This document shows, in pieces, positions 1 through 6,624 of a stretch of DNA of 17,854 bases. The DNA comes from CAYJAY01 sp964368445. Lineage in GTDB: Bacteria; Bacillota; Clostridia; Oscillospirales; Ruminococcaceae. The stretch's first letter is position 1. Every line of letters starts with the position of its first letter. The translations under genes were made by a program, and so were the position numbers. The notes beneath the pieces are model-generated. The model did no database searches and was not told the origin of the DNA. It was given only the letters and a program-made list of their open reading frames with translations. The stretch covers positions 1 to 17,854 of the forward strand of contig CAYJAY010000040.1 of NCBI GenBank assembly GCA_964368445.1. Direction: 5' to 3'.

Positions 1-727
1 CTATATAACCTATCATTGAAGTGAGTGGCGTTTTTAAATCATGTGACATATTTGTTATTAAAAGCCGCTGATTTATTTCGTCTTGACGCTCTTTTTGTCT
101 ACTGTCATATATTGAATCGCCCATGCTGTTAATGCTAACAGCTAGATTTGCCAGTTCATTTTCCCCTTTAATCGGTATCTTGTATAAAATATCCTCGGTT
201 GCAATAAGTTTAATACCGCTTTCGATTTCTTTTATATAAAAAATTTCTTTAGCAATAAAATTAATCAATAGAACTAAAAAAGATATCACACTAATTACAG
301 CAGATATAATATAATAAATATCTCCCTTTATTTCTAAACCATACACGTTGATATACATTTTCCCTAAAGTGTCAGAAAACTCCACGTCATATACAAATAC
401 ACTTTCTTGGCTTAGCCCGTCAATCACAGATTGTGTTAAATTCTGCTTTTCAATAAACATTACTTGATAGGTAGGAAGCTTATCAAAACTTATGTCATCC
501 GCCTGCGAATAGGTCATGTTTTCTCTATCAATTTGTTCAAGTATATCCTCAGCAATAGCATCGCTTTCTAAGCGAAGCCTGTCTTGGTTTTGAGTGTTTT
601 TAAATTCAATATAAGTTTGCGAAAGTGTGGCTAGCAATACAAAAAGCAATAAACTAACGAGTGCTGAAATAATTATCTTTATGAAAAACGACACGTAAAG
701 TGAAGTTGCAACTTTTTTAATCCACAC
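1..727 (-). CDS. Sensor histidine kinase, N-terminal part (cut by window edge)
   Basis: Membrane sensor kinase, presumably the partner of the response regulator just upstream. My translation shows a first membrane segment at about residues 10-30, an extracytoplasmic region of about 100 residues with no domain I recognise, a second membrane segment (IYYIISAVISVISFLVLLI), a HAMP-like linker, and an H-box reading NMSHDLKTPLTSMIGY, whose His is the predicted phosphorylation site. The dimerisation domain is cut and the ATPase domain lies beyond position 1. The start is chosen as GTG at 727, inside the last codons of the regulator (11 bp overlap), because GGGGGAG lies 8 nt upstream and no other start precedes the first membrane segment. 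The overlap implies translational coupling. The H-box and layout resemble VanS/PhoR-type kinases. The stimulus cannot be read from sequence. Confidence 0.88.
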   Translation of the reverse strand, partial: MWIKKVATSLYVSFFIKIIISALVSLLLFVLLATLSQTYIEFKNTQNQDRLRLESDAIAEDILEQIDRENMTYSQADDISFDKLPTYQVMFIEKQNLTQSVIDGLSQESVFVYDVEFSDTLGKMYINVYGLEIKGDIYYIISAVISVISFLVLLINFIAKEIFYIKEIESGIKLIATEDILYKIPIKGENELANLAVSINSMGDSIYDSRQKERQDEINQRLLITNMSHDLKTPLTSMIGYI

Positions 728-1397
728 GATAGCCACTCCCCCAAACAGTCTTGATGTACCGAGGATTAGTTATATCGTCTTCGATTTTATTTCTCAAATT
801 TCTAATATGAACCGAAACTGTACTTTCGGCGTTTAACACGCTTTCCTCGCCCCAAACTTTTGAATAGATCTCTTCAAGGCTATATACACGTTTTCGATTG
901 TTTAAAAAAAGCTCCAAAATAGAAAATTCAATCCGAGTAAGATTAATTGTTTCTCCATTTTTTTGAACAGTTTTTCCGGCAAGGTTAACGACCAAATCTT
1001 TGAGAATAACTTCGTCGGCGTTTTGTCGAGCGTCTGTATACGTTCGGTATCTTCTGATGTGTGCTTTTATACGTGAGGTAAGGTCGATAGGGTTAAACGG
1101 CTTTGTGATATAATCATCAGCGCCTGAAGCAAACCCTGTGTATTTATCCATATCTTCGCCTTTTGCGGTTAAAAAAATAATCGGTGTGTTGTAATTTTTT
1201 CTGATTTCTACACACGTTTCGATACCATTCATTTTAGGCATCATTATATCAAGCAAAATTAAATCAAATGTATTATCGATTTTTTCAACGGCTTCAACAC
1301 CGTTTTGGGCTTCGATAAGCTCATAGTTTTCATTCGCTAAGTAGAGTTTAATAAGTCCTCTTATATCTTTTTCATCATCAACAATCAATATTTTCAT
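717..1397 (-). CDS. OmpR/VanR-family response regulator
   Basis: DNA-binding response regulator of 226 residues, the usual length of the OmpR/PhoB family. The receiver domain covers about residues 1-118: acidic pocket D7-D8, phosphoacceptor D50 in LLDIMMPKMNG, conserved T77 and K99 (ITKPF). The winged-helix DNA-binding domain follows at about 128-226, ending in TVWGSGYRVD, a signature of the family. The ATG at 1397 is preceded by GGAGGT with 7 nt spacing, which supports this start. The gene overlaps the start of the sensor kinase and the two clearly form a cognate pair. It lies 150 bp from the hydrogenase gene transcribed toward it on the same strand, so read-through is possible, but nothing in the sequence ties its regulon to hydrogen metabolism. 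Confidence 0.95.
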   Translation of the reverse strand: MKILIVDDEKDIRGLIKLYLANENYELIEAQNGVEAVEKIDNTFDLILLDIMMPKMNGIETCVEIRKNYNTPIIFLTAKGEDMDKYTGFASGADDYITKPFNPIDLTSRIKAHIRRYRTYTDARQNADEVILKDLVVNLAGKTVQKNGETINLTRIEFSILELFLNNRKRVYSLEEIYSKVWGEESVLNAESTVSVHIRNLRNKIEDDITNPRYIKTVWGSGYRVD

Positions 1398-1547
1398 AAT
1401 CTACCTCCGAGAGTATTATATCTGTATTATATAATTATATTACATAAAATAAAATTTTTGTTTAGGAAAATTTAAAGAAAGTTGAAAGATCTAACATGTT
1501 AGTTACCTATATTCTGCCTATAAACTCCTTTTCTCGATAGGTGAAGT
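1398..1547. other. AT-rich intergenic region between response regulator and hydrogenase
   Basis: 150 bp without a gene. It holds a perfect 12-bp palindrome (CTAACATGTTAG, 1491-1502) and, at its right edge, an inverted repeat around the hydrogenase stop. Reading leftward toward the regulator, two TATAAT-like hexamers (1431-1426 and 1420-1415) are present, but neither has a convincing -35 partner, so I do not call a promoter. No clear rho-independent terminator is visible because no U-run follows a stem. Confidence 0.6.
1491..1502. repeat. 12-bp perfect palindrome, possible operator
   Basis: CTAACATGTTAG reads the same on both strands. It lies about 95 bp upstream of the response regulator start, where an autoregulatory site could sit. 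Flanking bases do not extend the symmetry. No binding protein is assigned. Confidence 0.35.
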
Positions 1548-1552
1548 TTATA
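1519..1552. repeat. Inverted repeat spanning the group B hydrogenase stop codon
   Basis: The arms TATAAACT (1519-1526) and AGTTTATA (1545-1552) are exactly complementary and separated by 18 bp. In the leftward transcript the stem begins at the last codons of the hydrogenase gene. It is AT-rich and has no following U-run, so it is at best a weak terminator or RNA-stabilising hairpin. Confidence 0.35.
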
Positions 1553-2972
1553 TATTCAAGACTTTAACCGCATCTGTCAATGTTTTTTCAAAGGCTAACT
1601 TGCCATATTTGTCTACCTCGGCCTTGTCTTTTGGGCCATGTGTTAAACAACCGGCGCCACCTATACATCCGCCGCTACATGCCATGCCTTCTATAAAATT
1701 TATGTTTCCTATTTTTTTAATTGATCTCAATATAGCTGCTCTACAAGCTTCAATGCCATCGCATTTTTCGGATTTTAAGTCGAAATTAATGTTTTGTTCC
1801 TTGATAGCTTGTGCAACGGCATCGGACAAGCCGCCGCTTCTTGCGAAAATTCGCCCGAAATATGACGCGTTGTCAAGCGGTTCGACCGGCAGTTGCTCTA
1901 AATCCAAGTCGCGGCTGTCAAAAAGCGCTTGCAACTCTTCAAAAGTCAGAACACTATCGATATATTTGTTCACTTTGTCAAGCTGAAATTCCATTTTTTT
2001 AGCGGTGCAAGGCCCTATAAATATAATTTTTGCGGCAGGGTCGGTTTGCTTGATATATTTTGCAATCCTTGCCATTGGGGACAAATTGTGGGAGATGTTT
2101 TTGGCAAAATCGGGAAAGTTCTTTTGTATATACATCACAAAAGCAGGGCAACATGAGCTTGTTAAAAATCCTTTTTCTGAAAGCTCTTGCGATTCTTCCA
2201 AAGCCACAGCATCTGCCCCGAGCGCCGCTTCAACTATTGCGTGAAATCCAAGTTGTTTAATTCCGCTTACCACCTGTCCTAAACTAGTGTGTTGAAATTG
2301 GCTTGAAATCGAGGGCGCCACCACGGCATAAACTTTATAATTTTTATTTTTATCGCTTTTTTTAATAATGTCGATAGCATCTAAAATAAACGATTTATCT
2401 GTGATCGAACCAAATGGGCATTGGTAAGCACAAGCGCCACATGCAATACACTTTTCGTTGATAATCTCGGCGCTGTTGTCTTTGGCTTTTTGTATCGCCT
2501 TGACTTTACAAGCCGTTTCACACGGTCTTTTTCGGCTGATTATTGCATGATAGGGGCAAAGTTTTGCACAAGCTCCGCAGTCCACACATTTTTCTTCGTC
2601 TATATGTGCTATGTAATTTTCATCAAAAGAGATTGCGCCAAATCTACAACCGTCAAAACATCTGTGGGAAAGGCAACCTCGGCAGGATGAGGTCACGGTG
2701 TATCCGGACACAGGGCATTCGTCACAAGCTATGTCGATAACTTCTATAACATTCGGGTTAGACCTGTCACCACCCATTGCAATTTTTAAGCGTTCGGCTA
2801 AAATTGCCCTTTCTTTATACACGCAACAACGCATGGTTGATTCTTTCCCTGTAATTATCGTCTTGGGTATTTCGGTTATATTTTCAAGCAGAGTGTCTGC
2901 CCAAGCATTTCTTGCAACCTCTCGCAAAACTTTATATTTTATATATTGAACTTTTGTGTCAAACTTTTTCAT
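1548..2972 (-). CDS. Monomeric [FeFe] hydrogenase, group B-like
   Basis: Predicted to interconvert protons and H2 with ferredoxin as partner, in the cytoplasm. With the start used here (474 residues), an N-terminal cysteine-rich region (about 45-110) precedes two [4Fe-4S] ferredoxin motifs (CVDCGACAKLCP near 130 and CIACGACAYQCP near 176). The H-cluster domain has all three signatures: L1 TSSCCPAF (relay C274, ligand C275), L2 GPCTAKKME (C322) and L3 EGMACSGGCIGG (C432, C436). The L1 variant, the extra N-terminal cysteines and the lack of further domains fit group B rather than the classic group A enzymes. ATG at 2972 is preferred over ATG at 2984, because AAAGGA lies 11 nt before the former and abuts the latter. 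It is the last gene of the leftward cluster. Family sure; subgroup from motif memory. Confidence 0.88.
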   Translation of the reverse strand: MKKFDTKVQYIKYKVLREVARNAWADTLLENITEIPKTIITGKESTMRCCVYKERAILAERLKIAMGGDRSNPNVIEVIDIACDECPVSGYTVTSSCRGCLSHRCFDGCRFGAISFDENYIAHIDEEKCVDCGACAKLCPYHAIISRKRPCETACKVKAIQKAKDNSAEIINEKCIACGACAYQCPFGSITDKSFILDAIDIIKKSDKNKNYKVYAVVAPSISSQFQHTSLGQVVSGIKQLGFHAIVEAALGADAVALEESQELSEKGFLTSSCCPAFVMYIQKNFPDFAKNISHNLSPMARIAKYIKQTDPAAKIIFIGPCTAKKMEFQLDKVNKYIDSVLTFEELQALFDSRDLDLEQLPVEPLDNASYFGRIFARSGGLSDAVAQAIKEQNINFDLKSEKCDGIEACRAAILRSIKKIGNINFIEGMACSGGCIGGAGCLTHGPKDKAEVDKYGKLAFEKTLTDAVKVLNI

Positions 2973-3011
2973 TGTTAGCAACATCCTTTCTTGACAAGTG
3001 ATTGTGTTTTG

Positions 3012-4187
3012 TTAAAAATAACTCACCTTAATTTTTTTGCCGATTTTTTTCAAACAATCTGCAAGTTCATCTATGAGTTGCATTTTTATGTTGAAATTTA
3101 TAGGTAAATCCGGGTTTTGGTGTGCCGGATTTATGGCTCTGCCGACATAAAAATTAATATCGGTGGCCTCTTCGAACAACAACCTTGCTATCGCTGAAGC
3201 ACCATCTTTATTGTTGCTCCACTGCGAATACAGATTGTTTTCTACCAAATAGTCCTTTGCAAAAGTCAGAACTTTATTTATCGTGATAATACCCTCGGTA
3301 ACAAGTTCCACGCCTTCTATTTTGGCGGTTGGTGGAACATCTGAGTTTATAAAATCGAGAGAGGGGATCAAATCTTTTCCCAAAAATTCAGAGGCTATGG
3401 CAGACGTTGTTCCCCCGCAAACGATATGTTTGCCTTCTTTAGAGAAAAACAGCGACATCATTTTGTCGGCATCGTTTCGATTAGACGGAGGACCAATTAT
3501 CAAGTTCATCGGTTTTCTGGTTCGCATTTTAACGGTGCAAACGGTGGTGTCGTCGCCCGGCCTTGCACCATAAAGCGAGTAACATTCGTTTAAAAGTATC
3601 GTGTTAAGTGTTTTTGCGGTAAAACCAACATGACAAAGCGGTTGCATATATTTTATAATGTCTGTCCTGTCCCAACCAAAGTTGAGCGAACTTCCAACAC
3701 CGGCGTGGATACAACCGTCACTCATTAATAAAAAAATATCGTTCTCGAAAAGGTCTATTTTAGACATTAGAATTTTTTTACCGCTGATTATTATCTCGTT
3801 ATACGAAAACTCAAACGGCAACGAGTCTCGAAACAAGATAACTTTAGGGTTATCGTATTGAATAATTTCCGCTTCTCTGTTTCCGCTTAATATTCTGAGA
3901 ATTGTGAATGTTGAATAGGCAACGCCACGAACGGCGCAAATGGGCAACGTCTCGGCGATTGTTTCGACACAATCGGTAATGCTTAAGCCGTCTGATATCA
4001 TTGTTGATATTATCTTTGATGTTAAAGTTGCCAGTATATTTGCTTTTACGCCACTGCCGAGCCCGTCTGCTAGTACTATCGTTGTGGAACCGTCATCGCC
4101 TTCGATGACACAAACCTGGTCGCCACATAGCTCTTCGTTAAATTTGTTTAAACTACAAAAACCGATATCGGGACACAAATTAATCAT
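3012..4187 (-). CDS. SpoIIE/PP2C-type serine phosphatase linked to sensory hydrogenase
   Basis: Predicted metal-dependent Ser/Thr phosphatase of the SpoIIE type. Family motifs are in order: CGDQ near residue 21, VLADGLGSG near 38-46 (metal-binding Asp), LLMSDGCIHAG near 170, and GARPGDDTTV near 220. A C-terminal segment of about 160 residues (GGTTSAIASEFLG onward) has no motif I can name and may be specific to this hydrogenase-linked subfamily. The ATG at 4187 is chosen: AAGGAG lies 10 nt upstream, and it overlaps the end of the sensory hydrogenase gene by 8 bp, implying coupled translation. A longer in-frame version (from 4292) would run over that gene and has no such support. Phosphatase-linked group C [FeFe] hydrogenases are an established arrangement. 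The substrate, probably a phosphorylated antagonist or regulator, is not visible here. Confidence 0.87.
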   Translation of the reverse strand: MINLCPDIGFCSLNKFNEELCGDQVCVIEGDDGSTTIVLADGLGSGVKANILATLTSKIISTMISDGLSITDCVETIAETLPICAVRGVAYSTFTILRILSGNREAEIIQYDNPKVILFRDSLPFEFSYNEIIISGKKILMSKIDLFENDIFLLMSDGCIHAGVGSSLNFGWDRTDIIKYMQPLCHVGFTAKTLNTILLNECYSLYGARPGDDTTVCTVKMRTRKPMNLIIGPPSNRNDADKMMSLFFSKEGKHIVCGGTTSAIASEFLGKDLIPSLDFINSDVPPTAKIEGVELVTEGIITINKVLTFAKDYLVENNLYSQWSNNKDGASAIARLLFEEATDINFYVGRAINPAHQNPDLPINFNIKMQLIDELADCLKKIGKKIKVSYF

Positions 4188-5862
4188 CTTTAATCGACTC
4201 CTTAAGTTTAGCAAGCGCAATCTTAGTTTCGGCCGCAGTTTCCCCCAACAACGATGCAATTTCATGTACAACCCGCATTTGTTTCGCAACAACTTTGTCG
4301 GTGGTTTCGATAGTTTTTCGGCTTATCTCTTCTTTTTTCGCGCGTTCTTCCTCTTCCTCTGTAACATCCCTCATAAGGCAAACCAAAACTTTATACTGTT
4401 TATCAAAAATTATAGTTTGATATATATGTTTGTTATACTCTGCCAAATAGACTTTTTTGTCGCGTATAGAAGAACTTGAATCTCTTGCCGTTATAAAGTC
4501 AATAGGATCCAAAACTTTCACAATCTGTTCGCCCAGAATATCTTGTGGGGATCTTAAATTTAACAGTTTAACGGTAGATTGGTTTATCTTTTGAACCTCT
4601 AGATTATCGTTTAAAACAATGATAGCGTTGGGCGTGTTATTTACAATTAATTCAGAAAAAGTTTCCGCTTTTTCGCTTAAATAGGGCAGGCACATCGTAA
4701 GGTCCGCCTTCCCATAATACACGGCTTCCGCTTTTTCTCGACAGGAATTATAACCACAGGAACCGCAATCAAGTTCATCTTCAATACTTTGTTTGCCGAT
4801 CTGTTTAAGAATCTTGATAATTTCGGTTTCTGAGGGAGTAACATTTCGCCTTTGTATAGGCGTGAAGCTTTTATGCATTTTTTCGAAAGGAAGTAGGTCA
4901 ACTTCAAAATCTTTTTCTCCGGCATAACTATTTATACTGATGTTGTCCGAAATAGAATTTTTTTGTTTTTTTTCTATGACAGGCCCACCTATACAACTGC
5001 CGACACAAGCGGACATCTCGATGAAACATTTATCAAGATTTCCCTTTACGATTTCATCCAGAGCTTTCATACAGTTTTCGACGCCATCAATGGCAAAGTA
5101 TGAATAACTTTCGTCCCTTTTTAAAATGGTTTTTAGTATACCGCCCGTTGTTGGGAAAAATCTTGCTAGGCTTTTTGGTGTGTTGTCTTTCAGTTCGCTA
5201 TAATTTAGCTCTGCTTTTTCTTGCTCTATCCATTGTGTCAATTCCTCGAACGTAAGAACTTCGTCAACAAGCCCTTCGTAATATCCCGCCTCATCTTTTT
5301 TAGCGACACAAGGTCCTATAAAAACGACTTTAGACCCAGGAAACCTTCTTTTTATATCGATAGCATGTGCTTGCATTGGAGACACGACATCTGCAAGATA
5401 GGGCAACAGTCTCGGATAATATTTTTGGATAAGCAGATTTACCGAGTGGCAAGATGAAGTGATTAATATATTTTTCTTATCGTTTATAATCATGTTTTCA
5501 TATGCTTTTTTTACAATTGTCGCACCAATAGCGGTTTCTTCCGCATGATGAAACCCTATTTTTTGTAGCGTCTTTTCAAGCGTTTTTATGCCAATTCCGT
5601 TGTAGTTTGCAATAAAAGCAGGCGCAACAGATGCGATAACCGGCGCGCCGGAATGAATTAGAACCTTAACAGTTTCTATACTGCTGTCAATCTCTTTCGC
5701 GTTTTGTGGACAGTTTACAAAACATTGGCCACACAAAATACACTCATTGCCCACTATGTTAGCTTGTCCGCCTGAAAAGCGTATCGATTTAACCGGGCAA
5801 CATCGAATACACTTATAACAATTTTTGCAATTTGATTTTTTCAATTTTAAATATTCAGCCAT
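4180..5862 (-). CDS. hydS: Sensory [FeFe] hydrogenase (group C-like, HydS) with Fe-S and PAS domains
   Basis: Probable cytoplasmic H2/redox sensor rather than a bulk catalyst. Order of domains: two [4Fe-4S] motifs at the N-terminus (CKNCYKCIRCCP, CILCGQCFVNCP); an H-cluster domain with L1 TSSCHS, L2 GPCVAKKDE and L3 EMSACVGSCIGG; a CGSCGYNSC Fe-S motif near residues 365-395; a PAS domain (about 400-510, beginning ELIVNNTPNAIIVLND); and a C-terminal helix-rich tail. Aligned with the neighbouring hydrogenase, the proton-relay cysteine of L1 is Ser while the cluster ligand is kept, and the L3 Met is Ser. Both changes fit reported sensory homologues. ATG at 5862 is preferred over TTG at 5880 because translation of the ferredoxin motifs follows it directly and AAGAG lies 6-7 nt upstream. 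The stop overlaps the phosphatase start, suggesting the PAS tail signals to that phosphatase. Confidence 0.88.
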   Translation of the reverse strand: MAEYLKLKKSNCKNCYKCIRCCPVKSIRFSGGQANIVGNECILCGQCFVNCPQNAKEIDSSIETVKVLIHSGAPVIASVAPAFIANYNGIGIKTLEKTLQKIGFHHAEETAIGATIVKKAYENMIINDKKNILITSSCHSVNLLIQKYYPRLLPYLADVVSPMQAHAIDIKRRFPGSKVVFIGPCVAKKDEAGYYEGLVDEVLTFEELTQWIEQEKAELNYSELKDNTPKSLARFFPTTGGILKTILKRDESYSYFAIDGVENCMKALDEIVKGNLDKCFIEMSACVGSCIGGPVIEKKQKNSISDNISINSYAGEKDFEVDLLPFEKMHKSFTPIQRRNVTPSETEIIKILKQIGKQSIEDELDCGSCGYNSCREKAEAVYYGKADLTMCLPYLSEKAETFSELIVNNTPNAIIVLNDNLEVQKINQSTVKLLNLRSPQDILGEQIVKVLDPIDFITARDSSSSIRDKKVYLAEYNKHIYQTIIFDKQYKVLVCLMRDVTEEEEERAKKEEISRKTIETTDKVVAKQMRVVHEIASLLGETAAETKIALAKLKESIKDD

Positions 5863-5918
5863 ACTCACTCTTTTTCCCAAAATAAAATTTCAATAATATT
5901 TTTTTAATAATATTTATT

Positions 5919-6161
5919 CTATATTTTGCATTTAATTTCTGTTTCAAAAAACTTTTCTACAGTTTCCGGTTTTACCGAATGAATAGCCTCGCCAATCGCT
6001 ACACACACACCTTCTTGACATCTAGACATACAAAACGCCCCGGACAGATCTACCTTGTCCTGTAAACTGTTGTTTTTCAGCAGCTGCTGAAGCTTTTCAA
6101 CAACCAGCTTAGACCCTTTTAAATGACATGAACTGCCAATGCAGATTTTAACATCCATCAT
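5919..6161 (-). CDS. Thioredoxin-like [2Fe-2S] ferredoxin (NuoE/HydC C-terminal type)
   Basis: Small 80-residue electron carrier. The sequence begins with a short beta strand, then CIGSSCHLKGS (C7, C12), and later GAFCMSRCQEGVCV (two ligand cysteines plus one extra). This is the four-cysteine pattern of the thioredoxin-like [2Fe-2S] domain of NuoE and bifurcating-hydrogenase small subunits, here as a stand-alone protein without their N-terminal helical domain. Two consecutive ATG codons occur; the first (6161) has GAGG 8 nt upstream and is chosen. It is the first gene of the leftward cluster, directly behind the Rex-controlled promoter, 56 bp before the sensory hydrogenase. It probably passes electrons to or from one of the hydrogenases. 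Confidence 0.85.
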   Translation of the reverse strand: MMDVKICIGSSCHLKGSKLVVEKLQQLLKNNSLQDKVDLSGAFCMSRCQEGVCVAIGEAIHSVKPETVEKFFETEIKCKI

Positions 6162-6185
6162 AATATTTACCTCGCTTTAAAAAGT

Positions 6186-6203
6186 TTGTTAATATTTTAA
6201 CAT
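6186..6203. promoter_or_regulatory. Rex-type operator 1 (leftward operon)
   Basis: TTGTTAATATTTTAACAT matches the Rex consensus TTGTTAA-N4-TTAACAA at 13 of 14 defined positions. It lies just downstream of the predicted leftward start point, where bound Rex would block transcription. It is repeated 21 bp away as operator 2. Confidence 0.8.
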
Positions 6204-6206
6204 ATA

Positions 6207-6224
6207 GTGTTAATATTTTAACAT
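6207..6224. promoter_or_regulatory. Rex-type operator 2, overlapping the leftward -10
   Basis: GTGTTAATATTTTAACAT has the same inner TGTTAA-TATT-TTAACA core as operator 1 and differs from the 14 defined consensus positions only at two outer bases. It contains the predicted -10 hexamer of the leftward promoter. The 21-bp spacing from operator 1, two helical turns, puts both on the same DNA face. Confidence 0.78.
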
Positions 6225-6243
6225 ACTTTTTTTGCGTTGTAAA
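6215..6243 (-). promoter_or_regulatory. Promoter of the ferredoxin-hydrogenase operon
   Basis: On the minus strand a -35 TTTACA (6243-6238) and a -10 TAAAAT (6220-6215) are separated by exactly 17 bp. Each differs from the sigma-70/SigA consensus at one position. The start point would be near 6208, giving a leader of about 45 nt before the ferredoxin ATG. The -10 is embedded in a Rex-type site. Confidence 0.62.
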
Positions 6244-6446
6244 GCTAATTGAATTTGTTGGGTGACAGCAAAAATCAAATATATTACAACAAAACAGGGT
6301 AATATTACACAAAACAGTACATGTTTTGATAGTGAAAACCACGGAAAATTATTGTGTAAAAAAAAATGTGGAGGTTAAAGGCAAAAAACAGACGTCGCCG
6401 AGTTTCACAGTTATATTTTTATAACGCTCGCTAAACCGTATGAAAA

Positions 6447-6483
6447 ATTTGTTAAAAAAACATGAAGATTTGTTAAAAAAACA
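6447..6483. repeat. Two direct repeats with Rex half-sites, 21-bp period
   Basis: The 16-mer ATTTGTTAAAAAAACA occurs at 6447-6462 and again at 6468-6483. Each contains the left Rex half-site TTGTTAA but no proper right half. The 21-bp period equals that of operators 1 and 2. They lie just upstream of the rightward -35 and may be degenerate or auxiliary operators, or A-tract UP-element-like DNA. Confidence 0.5.
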
Positions 6484-6484
6484 C

Positions 6485-6502
6485 TTGATATTTTTTTAAC
6501 AA
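6485..6502. promoter_or_regulatory. Rex-type operator 3, overlapping the rightward -35
   Basis: TTGATATTTTTTTAACAA matches 12 of 14 defined Rex consensus positions, with a perfect right half. It covers the predicted -35 hexamer and most of the spacer of the rightward promoter, a classical repressing position. Confidence 0.68.
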
Positions 6503-6513
6503 TGTAGTATCAT
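6485..6513 (+). promoter_or_regulatory. Promoter of the mdh-hdr-flx-frd-fum operon
   Basis: A -35 TTGATA (6485-6490) and a -10 TATCAT (6508-6513), each one base from consensus, are separated by exactly 17 bp. The start point would be near 6520, leaving a leader of about 105 nt that contains operator 4 and a further palindrome before the ribosome binding site AAAGGAG at 6612-6618. Confidence 0.62.
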
Positions 6514-6517
6514 TGTT
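6498..6517. repeat. Inverted repeat across the rightward -10
   Basis: AACAATG (6498-6504) and CATTGTT (6511-6517) are perfectly complementary with a 6-bp spacer. The repeat begins in the right half of operator 3 and covers the -10. It could be another regulator's site or a coincidence of the AT-rich DNA. Confidence 0.4.
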
Positions 6518-6528
6518 GAGACGGAAGT

Positions 6529-6546
6529 TTGATATATTTTTAACAA
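6529..6546. promoter_or_regulatory. Rex-type operator 4, in the leader of the rightward operon
   Basis: TTGATATATTTTTAACAA differs from operator 3 at one base and matches 12 of 14 defined Rex positions. It lies about 10 bp beyond the predicted start point and 44 bp from operator 3, about four helical turns. Confidence 0.66.
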
Positions 6547-6580
6547 ATGCGATGTTGTGCAAATATTTGGTAACATTATG

Positions 6581-6592
6581 TTTGTTAACAAA
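6581..6592. promoter_or_regulatory. TTTGTTAACAAA palindrome in the leader
   Basis: A perfect 12-bp palindrome made of two Rex half-sites without the usual 4-bp spacer, about 20 bp before the ribosome binding site of the first gene. It may be a weak Rex site or an unrelated operator. Confidence 0.4.
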
Positions 6593-6624
6593 ATCAATAT
6601 ATAATTATTTTAAAGGAGTTAGTT

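Larger units (their letters stand above)
6162..6624. other. Divergent regulatory region between hydrogenase and fumarate operons
   Basis: 463 bp without a convincing gene. The two ends carry promoter and operator structures, listed separately. The middle (about 6245-6440) shows only short symmetric elements: GTAATATTAC at 6299-6308 and CAAAACA/TGTTTTG arms at 6310-6328. A 64-codon open frame on the minus strand (6148-6342) lacks a ribosome binding site and overlaps the ferredoxin gene, so I do not call it. Confidence 0.8.

Noticed and set aside
1600..2949. Several open frames of 60-130 codons on the plus strand opposite the group B hydrogenase
   Set aside because: The cysteine motifs on the minus strand prove the coding direction; the opposite frames are low-complexity mirrors of it.
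3000..3030. Rex-like TTAACAA half-site at the end of the phosphatase gene
   Set aside because: Only the right half matches, and it overlaps the last codons and the stop of the gene, with no promoter next to it.
3940..4479. A 179-codon open frame on the plus strand across the sensory hydrogenase and phosphatase genes
   Set aside because: It lies antisense to two genes with clear domain motifs, has no recognisable domain and no good ribosome binding site.
6310..6328. CAAAACA/TGTTTTG inverted repeat in the middle of the divergent region
   Set aside because: Seven-base AT-rich arms are expected by chance in such DNA and it is not near either promoter.
6148..6342. 64-codon open frame on the minus strand upstream of the small ferredoxin
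   Set aside because: It covers the promoter and operators, overlaps the ferredoxin start, lacks a ribosome binding site and has no domain signal.
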